A DNA stretch of 7,754 nt from Nocardioides sp. (GTDB taxonomy: Bacteria > Actinomycetota > Actinomycetes > Propionibacteriales > Nocardioidaceae): contig JAKDNC010000156.1 in the NCBI GenBank assembly GCA_030452025.1, forward strand, positions 1 through 7,754, read 5' to 3'. The position numbers and the translations under genes are program-made. Positions 1 through 6,432 of the stretch are shown here, piece by piece. Below the pieces are notes generated by a model, which saw only the letters and a program-made list of their open reading frames with translations, made no database searches and had not been told where the DNA came from. Each line of letters starts with the position of its first letter. Within the stretch, counting starts at the first letter, position 1.

Positions 1-185
1 CGATCATCCCCACCCAGGCCGGGCACGACGCCGGGGTCCTCTCCGCTGCGGGGATTCCGACCGCGATGCTCTTCGTCCGCAACCCCACTGGCATCTCACA
101 CTCACCGGAGGAGTCCGCGGAGATCGCCGACTGCCTGGTCGGCGTCGAGGCGCTCGCCGACACCCTGGAGAGGCTCGCCGGGTGA
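1..185 (+). CDS. M20-family amidohydrolase (allantoate / N-carbamoyl-amino-acid hydrolase type), C-terminal end only
   Basis: Only the last 60 residues are in the window; the gene begins upstream. The fragment reads HDAG near its start, then PTAMLFVRNPTGISHSPEES, and closes with an amphipathic helix ending LERLAG. The RNPTGISHSPEE stretch is the hallmark C-terminal block of metal-dependent M20 amidohydrolases (allantoate amidohydrolase, N-carbamoyl-L-amino-acid hydrolase, ureidoglycolate hydrolase); its His is a metal ligand in that family. The stop codon overlaps the hutF start by four bases (GTGA), so the two are probably coupled. Membership of a hut operon suggests the substrate is an N-acyl or N-carbamimidoyl glutamate, plausibly the N-formylglutamate released by HutF, rather than allantoate. 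That substrate is inference. The family call is strong; the exact enzyme cannot be fixed from 60 residues. Confidence 0.85.
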   Translation, partial: IIPTQAGHDAGVLSAAGIPTAMLFVRNPTGISHSPEESAEIADCLVGVEALADTLERLAG

Positions 186-1555
186 CCCGCACGTCGTACC
201 TCCTCGAACGCGTGCTCGTGGGCGAACACGTCGCGCAGGACGTCGTGGTCACCGTCGAGGACGGGCGCTTCGTGGATCCGGTTTCCCCGCTTACCCGGGG
301 AAACCGGCACTTCCCGGCCGAAGTTTCCGCCGGTAGGAGCCAGAATCCCCGGGTAGGCGGGGAAACCGTCACTCGGATCCCCGGCCTCACGCTCCCCGGG
401 ATCGCGAACTGCCACTCCCACGCCTTCCACCGGGCCCTACGTGGCCGCACCCAGCGCGGCGAGGGCAGCTTCTGGACCTGGCGCGACCAGATGTACGCCG
501 TGGCCGGGCGCCTCGACCCGGACAGCTACTACGAGCTGGCCCGACTCACCTACCGCGAGATGCTCTGCGCCGGGATCACCAGCGTCGGCGAGTTCCACTA
601 TCTCCACCACCAGCCCGACGGCACGGCCTACGACGACCCCAACGCGATGGGCAGAGCCCTGATCGCCGCAGCGGGAGACGCGGGGATCCGGATCGCACTG
701 CTCGATGCGTGCTACCTCGCGGCCGGGATCGGCAAGCCACCTGAGGGCGTCCAGCGGCGCTACTGCGACGGCACCGCGGAGGCCTGGGCCGAACGGGTCG
801 CCGACCTACGCGGCGACGACACGACCGTGATCGGCGCCGCCGTGCACTCGGTGCGCGCCGTGCCCGCGGACCAGATGGCCACCGTCGTCCGCGCGGCCCG
901 CGGTCGACCGCTCCACGTCCATCTCAGCGAGCAGGTCGCCGAGAACGAGCAGTGCCTCGCTGCCCACGGCCGCACCCCTGCTGAGCTCCTCGACGAACAC
1001 GGTGCCCTCGGGGATCTGACCAGCGCCGTGCACGCCACCCACCTCACCGACCACGACCTCGCCCTTCTCGGCGGATCAAGAACCCGGTCCTGCTTCTGCC
1101 CGACCACGGAGCGCGACCTGGGCGACGGCATCGGCCCGTCGGTCGCCCTCGCCGACCATGGCTCCCGGCTCACTCTCGGCAGCGACAGTCACGCGATCAT
1201 CGACCCCTTCGAGGAGATGCGCGCGGTCGAGCTCAATGAACGCCTGGCCACTCAGCAGCGCGGCCACTGGACCGCCGCCGCCCTGCTGCAGGCCGCCACC
1301 GAAGAAGGCCAGGCCAGCATCGGATTCCCCGATGCCGGGCGGATCGAGGTCGGGCAACGTGCCGACCTCGTCACGATCGACCCGACCAGCGTCCGCACCG
1401 CCGGCACCGGCGCGACCCACGAGACTGCGGTCTTCGCCGCCTCCGCCGAGGACGTCACCCATGTCATGGTCGACGGTGTCCTGCACGAGACTCGGTCCCG
1501 GCGCGAGGATCTCGGCCACCAACTCGACCGCACCATCGAAAGGGTCCTGCGATGA
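182..1555 (+). CDS. hutF: Formimidoylglutamate deiminase HutF
   Basis: This 457-residue amidohydrolase-superfamily enzyme hydrolyses N-formimidoyl-L-glutamate to N-formyl-L-glutamate and ammonia in the cytoplasmic five-step histidine degradation route. Metal ligands are visible: H78 and H80 in NCHSHAFHRALRGRTQRG, H247 in LHVHLSEQ, and D335 in LGSDSH. E250 and H284 fall where the catalytic Glu and His of the Pseudomonas aeruginosa enzyme lie, by my memory of that enzyme. The FWTWRDQMY and GEFHYLHH blocks are specific to HutF rather than to guanine deaminases. The start is GTG at 182, with GGAGAGG at 167-173 eight bases ahead, overlapping the upstream stop. Residues 33-63 are an odd Arg/Gly/Pro-rich linker translated from a palindromic DNA element, so the first His pair lies about 22 residues further from the N-terminus than in Pseudomonas, while later catalytic residues are offset by about 15. 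The rest of the frame is intact and the enzyme is probably functional. Confidence 0.95.
   Translation: MTRTSYLLERVLVGEHVAQDVVVTVEDGRFVDPVSPLTRGNRHFPAEVSAGRSQNPRVGGETVTRIPGLTLPGIANCHSHAFHRALRGRTQRGEGSFWTWRDQMYAVAGRLDPDSYYELARLTYREMLCAGITSVGEFHYLHHQPDGTAYDDPNAMGRALIAAAGDAGIRIALLDACYLAAGIGKPPEGVQRRYCDGTAEAWAERVADLRGDDTTVIGAAVHSVRAVPADQMATVVRAARGRPLHVHLSEQVAENEQCLAAHGRTPAELLDEHGALGDLTSAVHATHLTDHDLALLGGSRTRSCFCPTTERDLGDGIGPSVALADHGSRLTLGSDSHAIIDPFEEMRAVELNERLATQQRGHWTAAALLQAATEEGQASIGFPDAGRIEVGQRADLVTIDPTSVRTAGTGATHETAVFAASAEDVTHVMVDGVLHETRSRREDLGHQLDRTIERVLR
279..368. repeat. Palindromic repeat element inserted in frame within hutF
   Basis: Two 22-base arms, 279-300 and 347-368, are reverse complements with a single mismatch (T291 against G356, a wobble pair in RNA). 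The left arm begins CGGTTTCCCCGC and the right arm ends GCGGGGAAACCG. The left arm also forms a smaller palindrome with the bases after it: GTTTCCCC at 281-288 pairs with GGGGAAAC at 297-304. A further degenerate copy, GTTTCCGCCGGTAGG, starts at 324. The total is 90 bases, exactly 30 codons with no stop in the hutF frame, encoding part of the linker between the N-terminal strand region and the metal-binding HSH. No second copy is in this window. The architecture is that of a small dispersed palindromic element (REP or MITE-like); that it is mobile or multicopy is inference. Confidence 0.7.
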
Positions 1556-2706
1556 GTCACGGCACAAGTCATCTGGTCACCAACATCGGCGAACTGGTCA
1601 CCTGGGCCGAGGGGCGTCCCGTCCTCAAGGGTGCCGCGATGGTCCTCGACGGTCCGAAGGTTGCCTGGGTCGGCCCCGCCGCGCGGGCACCTGCGGCGGA
1701 CACGGCGTACGACGCCGGGGGCCGTGCCGTGATCCCGGGCTTCGTCGACAGCCACAGCCACCTGGTCTTCGCCGGCGACCGGAGCGAGGAGTTCGCGGCG
1801 CGGATGGCGGGCGAGTCCTACGCCGCTGGCGGGATCCGTACGACGGTGCGCGCGACGCGGGCTGCCACTGACGAACAGCTCACCTCCCAGGTCGCCCGGC
1901 TGGTCCATGAGATGCGCCGCCAGGGGACCACCACCCTGGAGATCAAGAGCGGCTATGGGCTCTCGACGCTCGACGAGGCCAGGTCGCTCGCGGTGGCCCG
2001 ACAGTTCACCGAGGAGACCACGTTCCTAGGTGCCCACGTCGTCCCTGAGGGGATCGAGCCCGACGACTACGTCGCGCTGGTCACCGGACAGATGCTCGAG
2101 CGGTCGGTGCCCCACGCCCGCTGGATCGACGTGTTCTGCGAGACCGGCGCCTTCGACGTCGACCAGGCCCGCACCGTCCTCAAGGCCGGGATCGCGGCCG
2201 GGCTGAAGCCCCGGATGCATGCCAACCAGCTCGGTCACGGGCCCGGCGTCGGCCTGGCCTGCGAGCTGGGCCTCACCGCAGTGGATCACTGCACCTACCT
2301 CAGCGGCGACGACGTCGCCGCGCTCCGGGACAGCGGGACCCGAGCCACGCTGCTGCCGGGCGTCGAGTTCTCCACCCGTCAGCCCTATCCGGACGCACGG
2401 ATGCTGATCGACGCCGGTGTCGGGGTCGCGATCGCCTCGGACTGCAACCCGGGGTCGTGCTTCACCAGTTCGATCCCGTTCTGCATGGCCCTGGCCGTGC
2501 GTGAGATGGGGATGACCCCGACCGAAGCGCTCGAGGCGGCCACCCGGGGCGGAGCGGCCGCCCTGGACCGGACCGATGTCGGGGGACTCGCGCCCGGGAT
2601 GAGCGCGGACTTCGCGATTCTCGATGCGCCGACCCACCTGCACCTGGCCTACCGTCCCGGCGTCCCCCTGGTCAGCGAGACCTGGCTCGCCGGTCGTCGG
2701 ACCTGA
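1552..2706 (+). CDS. hutI: Imidazolonepropionase HutI
   Basis: This 384-residue metal-dependent amidohydrolase opens the ring of 4-imidazolone-5-propionate to give N-formimidoyl-L-glutamate, the substrate of the neighbouring HutF. Visible motifs are IPGFVDSHSHLVFAGDRSEE (metal ligands H68, H70; the Arg-Glu block is typical of HutI), EIKSGYGL at 130-137, FLGAHVVP (H162), MHANQLG (H223 metal ligand), VDHCTYL (H246), LLPGVEFSTR and ASDCNPGS (D297 metal ligand). Q226 stands where Bacillus-type enzymes have Glu (HADE); from memory, HANQ is the usual actinobacterial form, so this is probably not a defect. The length is a little short of the usual 400 or so residues but no block is missing. The start is ATG at 1552, overlapping the hutF stop (ATGA), with GAAAGGG at 1538-1544 seven bases ahead. 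It is the last recognisable hut gene on this side. Confidence 0.96.
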   Translation: MSHGTSHLVTNIGELVTWAEGRPVLKGAAMVLDGPKVAWVGPAARAPAADTAYDAGGRAVIPGFVDSHSHLVFAGDRSEEFAARMAGESYAAGGIRTTVRATRAATDEQLTSQVARLVHEMRRQGTTTLEIKSGYGLSTLDEARSLAVARQFTEETTFLGAHVVPEGIEPDDYVALVTGQMLERSVPHARWIDVFCETGAFDVDQARTVLKAGIAAGLKPRMHANQLGHGPGVGLACELGLTAVDHCTYLSGDDVAALRDSGTRATLLPGVEFSTRQPYPDARMLIDAGVGVAIASDCNPGSCFTSSIPFCMALAVREMGMTPTEALEAATRGGAAALDRTDVGGLAPGMSADFAILDAPTHLHLAYRPGVPLVSETWLAGRRT

Positions 2707-3021
2707 ACTTCCGCGTCGGTGGGGGCCCAAATTCCAGGCGTTCCGTGCAGTAGACATCCCGAGTGTGGGGGCAATGATGCACAGCGCACGGAACACCCAG
2801 GGGTGGGGGTCGCACTTGAACTTGAACATTCGGGGCTGGCATCGCGGAGCATTGGTCAAGCCGTTGTCGTGAGATACCGCTACTCGACGCTGTCCTCCAG
2901 CAGGTCTTGTGCCGGGGTGAGGAGCGTCTGGCCACGCTCGCGAAGCACGGTGCGTCATGGGCGACTGCCGGGGACCAGATCTGAGGCACCTCGACCGGCC
3001 GTCTAAGGCACTTGCCCCATG
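2707..3021. other. Noncoding stretch after hutI, with three GTGGGGG copies (possible IS-end remnant)
   Basis: I see no convincing gene here; base composition is less GC-rich than in the flanking genes and the reading frames have no recognisable protein. Three related copies lie in a row: GGTGGGGGCCCAAATT at 2719-2734, GTGTGGGGGCAATGAT at 2764-2779 and GGTGGGGGTCGCACTT at 2803-2818; the first and third agree at 12 of 16 bases. A 9-base inverted repeat, GTTCCGTGC at 2740-2748 and GCACGGAAC at 2786-2794, encloses the middle copy. Multiple subterminal repeats of this kind are typical of some insertion-sequence ends (IS21-like for example), so this may be a worn IS end, but no transposase is left. 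There is no clear terminator hairpin with a T-tract after hutI and no convincing -35/-10 pair. Confidence 0.35.
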
Positions 3022-3080
3022 TGCGTCCCTACCTCAGGGGCGCAGTCTCGAGTCAGCACACAGCGCAGTGTGCATCGAGA
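3022..3080 (+). promoter_or_regulatory. Two-hairpin leader upstream of the small ORF
   Basis: The first stem pairs TGCGTCCC (3022-3029) with GGGGCGCA (3037-3044) around a 7-base loop, with one T-G wobble. The second pairs TCTCGA (3046-3051) with TCGAGA (3075-3080) and, inside it, GCACAC (3056-3061) with GTGTGC (3068-3073), leaving a 6-base loop and an asymmetric internal bulge. The second stem ends immediately before the AGGA ribosome-binding site at 3082-3085. This could be a structured 5' leader that tunes access to that site, or the first stem could be a terminator for upstream transcription; neither is followed by a T-tract. No known riboswitch class is recognised. The pairing is read directly from the sequence, the function is inference. 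Confidence 0.35.
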
Positions 3081-3081
3081 G

Positions 3082-3085
3082 AGGA
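3082..3085 (+). promoter_or_regulatory. Ribosome-binding site of the small ORF
   Basis: AGGA within GAGAGAGGAC lies 7 bases before the ATG at 3093, an ideal spacing. It fixes the start of the 50-residue small protein and argues against the longer reading in the same frame from 3012, which has no such site and would run through the hairpins. Confidence 0.6.
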
Positions 3086-3092
3086 CAGTGGC

Positions 3093-3245
3093 ATGGACAT
3101 CAACAGCATGTACTTCGACAACGCCGAGATCGCCTTCCGAAAGGAGAAGGCGTTCAGGAACTGGGCGCCGGTCCGCCGCCGCCGGAAGATGAAGGAGCGC
3201 TTCCCACACCCGCGTCGCCCGCTGGACCAGGACTTCCTCGGCTGA
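3093..3245 (+). CDS. Small basic protein of unknown function (50 residues)
   Basis: I do not recognise this family. The peptide starts MDINSMYFDNAEIAFRKEKA, a likely amphipathic helix, continues into a strongly basic middle (VRRRRKMKER, residues 27-36) and ends with PHPRRPLDQDFLG. Roughly a third of its residues are Arg or Lys, so nucleic-acid or membrane-surface contact is possible. It has no signal peptide, no membrane segment and no cysteine. Support for it being real: an ideal Shine-Dalgarno seven bases ahead, third codon positions almost all G or C as in neighbouring genes, and a structured leader. It ends about 54 bases before the likely start of the large LuxR-type regulator and overlaps the upstream extension of that regulator's reading frame in another frame. 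A co-transcribed partner, a leader peptide, or an independent small protein are all possible. Confidence 0.6.
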   Translation: MDINSMYFDNAEIAFRKEKAFRNWAPVRRRRKMKERFPHPRRPLDQDFLG

Positions 3246-3298
3246 TCCGGACCATGTGTCCGAAAGTCGCGGGCGCCTTGGCGCTCTCTCCCGGCATG

Positions 3299-6238
3299 AT
3301 GGGGGACGTGGCACCAGCCGGAATCAAACAGACCCTCGTCGGACGCGACACCGAACTCGCAGAGCTCTGCGACACGCTCGGTATCCGGTCGTCGAGGGTC
3401 GACCCGCGCCCGGCAGCCCAACCCCACGTCGTCCTCCTCGCCGGGGACGCGGGAGTCGGCAAGACCCGACTGCTGACCGAGCTCCGCGACGTCGCCTTTG
3501 CCGACGGGTGGCGGGTGATTGCCGGCCACTGTCTCGACTTCGGCGACAGCGCCCTGCCCTACCTGCCCTTCTCCGAGGTGATCGGCAGGCTGGCCACCGA
3601 ACTTCCTGAAGTTGTCGACACCGTCGCCGGGGCCCACGCCGGCCTGGCGCGTCTCCAGCCTGGCCGCCGCATGCTCAGCGGTGACGGCGGCGAAGGTGCC
3701 CTCGACCGCACCCGCATCTTCGAGGCCATGCATGCCCTGCTGGAGGCAGCCGCAGCCGAAGCTCCGCTCCTGCTCGTCATCGAGGACACCCACTGGGCCG
3801 ACCAGTCGACCCGGGACCTGATCAGCTTCCTGCTCTCCCGCGCCTTCGCAGAACCGGTGGGCATCGTGATCAGCTATCGCGCCGAGGACCTGCACCGCCG
3901 CCACCCGCTGCGCGCCCAGGTCGCCGAGTGGTCACGCATCCGCGGAGTGGCACGCCTCGCGCTTGATCCACTGACCCCGGTGGCCGTGCGACAGATGATC
4001 CGCGAGCTGCACGCCGACGAGATCACCGAGGCCGGGGTCGCCGGCATCATCAACCGCGCCGAGGGCAACGCCTTCTTCGTCGAGGAGCTCGCCGGTGCCA
4101 CGTGCGTCGACTGCATCCCCGAGAACCTGGCCGACGTCCTCCTGGTCCGCCTCGACCAGCTCGACGACACCGGTCGCAAGGTCGTCCGCGCGATCTCCGT
4201 CGCCGGTCGCCGGGTCTCCCACGACCTGCTTGCCGAGGCCAGCGGCGTCGCCGAGGACGAGCTCGATCGGGCCCTACGCGCGGCCGTGGACCTCCACGTC
4301 CTGGTCACCGCACAAGATGATGCCTACGCCTTCCGGCACGCTCTCTTGGCGGAGGCGATCTATGACGACCTGCTCCCCGGCGAGCGGGTGAAGCTGCACG
4401 CCGCCTACACCGCGGCGCTCCGCGAGGGACGGGCCCGGGGTACGGCGGCCGAGCTCGCCCGTCATGCCCGCGCAGCGATGGACTACGGCACCGCCCTCGA
4501 GGCCAACATCCGTGCCGGGGAGGAGGCGATGACCGTCGGTGGACCCGACGAGGCCGCCCGCCACTTCGAGCACGCCCTGGAGCTGACCTCCGACCCGCGA
4601 CTGGTGGCCGAGGTGGACCTCTCCCAGCTGATTGTCGACACCACCGATGCCCTGGTGGCTGCCGGACAGCAGGAACGCGCCCTGGCCCTCGTCGAGCGAC
4701 ACCTGGCCGAGCTGCCTGAGGAGACCGACCCCTCCGCGCGGGCGCGCCTGCACCTGATCGCGGCCCACGCGGCCCAGATGTTCGACAACGCCTCCGACTG
4801 GGAGGGTCATGCTGCGACCGGCCACGGGCTCATCCCGGACGCGTCCACCCGGGACCGGGCCCGGCTCCTGGCGCTGCACGCCCGGGTGATCGTCCCGGCG
4901 GACAAGGCCCTCGCCCGTGAGTCCGCGATGGAGGCGCTCGCTCTGGCCGAGACGCTTCGCATGCCGAAGACCGCCTCCGACGCGACCACGACCATTGTCG
5001 GCCTCGACAAGAGGGCGCCGCTCCAGGAACTGTCCGTCGCGCTTCAGGACGCAGCCCGTCGCGCCGCCGCCTCGGGCGCGGTCAACGCCGAGATCCGGGC
5101 GCTCTACCTTCTTGGCCGTGCCTACCAGGACCGTGGCGCACATTCCGAGGCGTGCGAGGCGTTCGCCAAGGCGACCTCAAGGGCATCGGCCGCCGGCATC
5201 CCCTGGGCGCCGTACGCCTTCGACGCCCGGCTCCAGCACACCCAGACCGCCGTTGCCGTGGGGATGTGGGAGTCCGCCCTCTCGCTGACCGAGATGGGCG
5301 GGCAGTCGCCGCCGCCGATGGCCGAGGGCATGCTGCTCGCCCTGAGGTACACGGTCCAGGCGGCTCGCGGCAACCCGCCGGTGGGCGCTCTCAAACGGCT
5401 GCGACGGAACTGGTCGAAGGATGGCCTCCTGGCGATCCTCTCGGCGCCGGTCGAGATCGAGTACCTCGGGCGCGCCGGCAAGGCGGGGGCGGTCGTGGAA
5501 GTGCACGACCTGGTGATCGACACGTTGACCCCCAACTGGCCCGAACTCTTCCAGGCCAGGGTGCGGCTGTCCGCAGTCACCATTGGGGCCCTGTGCGCCA
5601 GCTCCACATGGCTGAGTCATGGGGAGCGGGACCGCTTCGCCGTCCGGGCCGAGGAGATCCACGCAGTGGGGCATCGCACGGTGGAGGACCAGCTCGATAC
5701 CGGCCTCTTCTGGGGCCCCGAGGGGCGCGCCTGGAGCAAGCGGCTCGACGCCGAACTGCTCCGCTTCCGTTGGCAGGCCGCCATTGGGACCCCCGAGATC
5801 GAGGACCTGGTCGAGACCTGGCGGGAGACGGTGGCTCTCTTCGAGGACTACGGCAACGTCCTGGAGCTCGCCTGGTGCCGTGCGCATCTCGCCTCGATTC
5901 TGCGCGCCTCCGGCGACCAGAGGGGGTCCCGGGAGGTGGCTGACCTGGCGCGGGAAGCTGCCCAGTCCCTGCAGGCCACGCCGCTGCTGGAGGCGCTCTC
6001 GGGACTGGGGGCGACGCCGGTCAGGGCGAAGGTGACGGCGCCGGTCGCGCTCACCCCGCGGGAGATCGAGATCCTCACCCTGGTCGCCACCGGCCGTTCG
6101 AACGGCGAGATCGCCAAGCAGTTGTTCATCAGCGCCAAGACGGTCAGCGTCCACGTCTCGAACATCCTCGGGAAGCTCGACGCCGCGGGGCGAACCGAGG
6201 CAGCGGCCATCGGACGACGCCGGGGCCTGATCTCCTAG
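3299..6238 (+). CDS. LAL-type transcriptional regulator (AAA ATPase plus C-terminal LuxR HTH)
   Basis: This is a large ATP-binding LuxR-family (LAL, MalT-like) regulator of 979 residues from the chosen start. LVGRDTELAEL opens the ATPase domain at residue 13, Walker A is GDAGVGKT (49-56), and Walker B is LLLVIED (157-163) followed by THWAD. RAEGNAFFVEEL (253-264) is the usual block near the end of the ATPase part. The middle, about 400-900, is Ala- and Leu-rich and helical, probably TPR-like. The last 62 residues are a canonical LuxR HTH from LTPREIEILTLVATGRSNGEIA to the recognition helix KTVSVHVSNILGKL. Such proteins bind a ligand or partner through the middle region, switch with ATP and activate promoters; the signal here is unknown. 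The start is uncertain: ATG at 3254, 3296 and 3299 and GTG at 3308 are all in frame and none has a good Shine-Dalgarno. The frame is open back to 2957, but that extension overlaps the small ORF and leader and carries no domain. Confidence 0.87.
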   Translation: MGDVAPAGIKQTLVGRDTELAELCDTLGIRSSRVDPRPAAQPHVVLLAGDAGVGKTRLLTELRDVAFADGWRVIAGHCLDFGDSALPYLPFSEVIGRLATELPEVVDTVAGAHAGLARLQPGRRMLSGDGGEGALDRTRIFEAMHALLEAAAAEAPLLLVIEDTHWADQSTRDLISFLLSRAFAEPVGIVISYRAEDLHRRHPLRAQVAEWSRIRGVARLALDPLTPVAVRQMIRELHADEITEAGVAGIINRAEGNAFFVEELAGATCVDCIPENLADVLLVRLDQLDDTGRKVVRAISVAGRRVSHDLLAEASGVAEDELDRALRAAVDLHVLVTAQDDAYAFRHALLAEAIYDDLLPGERVKLHAAYTAALREGRARGTAAELARHARAAMDYGTALEANIRAGEEAMTVGGPDEAARHFEHALELTSDPRLVAEVDLSQLIVDTTDALVAAGQQERALALVERHLAELPEETDPSARARLHLIAAHAAQMFDNASDWEGHAATGHGLIPDASTRDRARLLALHARVIVPADKALARESAMEALALAETLRMPKTASDATTTIVGLDKRAPLQELSVALQDAARRAAASGAVNAEIRALYLLGRAYQDRGAHSEACEAFAKATSRASAAGIPWAPYAFDARLQHTQTAVAVGMWESALSLTEMGGQSPPPMAEGMLLALRYTVQAARGNPPVGALKRLRRNWSKDGLLAILSAPVEIEYLGRAGKAGAVVEVHDLVIDTLTPNWPELFQARVRLSAVTIGALCASSTWLSHGERDRFAVRAEEIHAVGHRTVEDQLDTGLFWGPEGRAWSKRLDAELLRFRWQAAIGTPEIEDLVETWRETVALFEDYGNVLELAWCRAHLASILRASGDQRGSREVADLAREAAQSLQATPLLEALSGLGATPVRAKVTAPVALTPREIEILTLVATGRSNGEIAKQLFISAKTVSVHVSNILGKLDAAGRTEAAAIGRRRGLIS

Positions 6239-6261
6239 TCCAGTCTGGTCTCATAGGCGGT

Positions 6262-6432
6262 GTGAAGATCCTTCTGACCGGTGACTCGATCACCGTGGCT
6301 GGCCCCTTCGCCGAGGAATCCTCCGCGGTCGGGGCCGCAGCGTTGGTGCGCGACGGCGTACATCCCCCCACACAGGGACATACCCCGAACCTCGAGCGCT
6401 GGCTTCAGGTATTCCGTCGGGACCCGGCATGA
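6262..6432 (+). pseudogene. Collapsed SGNH/GDSL hydrolase, internally deleted (56 codons)
   Basis: The frame begins with GTG, 23 bases after the regulator's stop, and reads KILLTGDSIT (residues 2-11), which is block I of SGNH/GDSL esterases with nucleophile S9. Residues 15-30 lead straight into LVRDGVHPPTQGH, which is block V with the catalytic Asp (D31) and His (H34), then ERWLQVFRR as in the family's C-terminal helix. A normal family member is about 200 residues. Here the blocks carrying the oxyanion-hole Gly and Asn (GxND) are gone, and the join lies near residues 14-15 without a frameshift. It cannot be a working esterase of the usual fold. The stop overlaps the next gene's ATG (ATGA), so translation could still couple to the sucrase/ferredoxin-like gene, which may explain why the frame is kept. 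No convincing ribosome-binding site is seen; AGGCGG is only one base from the GTG. The assignment rests on two short motifs in the correct order. Confidence 0.65.

Noticed and set aside
274..380. GGATCC on both sides of the hutF palindromic element (274-279 and 375-380) as a target-site duplication.
   Set aside because: The right copy lies seven bases beyond the arm and GGATCC is itself a palindrome that arises easily from GAT-CC codons, so a duplication is not demonstrated.
2224..2241. HutI Q226 (HANQ) in place of the Glu of HADE, as a possible loss of a catalytic residue.
   Set aside because: As far as I recall, HANQ/HGNQ is the normal form in actinobacterial imidazolonepropionases, and all metal ligands are present.
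2883..2954. A minus-strand 24-codon segment ending LTPAQDLLEDSVE before a stop, which looks protein-like.
   Set aside because: It is bounded by stops on both sides, has no start, and I cannot assign it to a family; a gene fragment is possible but unsupported.
2026..2958. Long minus-strand reading frames opposite hutI and, similarly, opposite hutF and the LAL gene.
   Set aside because: They mirror the GC3 bias of clearly coding plus-strand genes, have low-complexity Arg/Pro/Gly-rich translations and contain no recognisable domain.
2707..3021. A promoter for the small ORF and LAL gene.
   Set aside because: Candidate -35-like TTG boxes have no matching -10 at 16-18 bases; nothing is strong enough to annotate.
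6279..6295. Small hairpin CGGTGA / TCACCG at the start of the SGNH remnant.
   Set aside because: It is only six pairs and is explained by the codons for the conserved TGDSIT motif.
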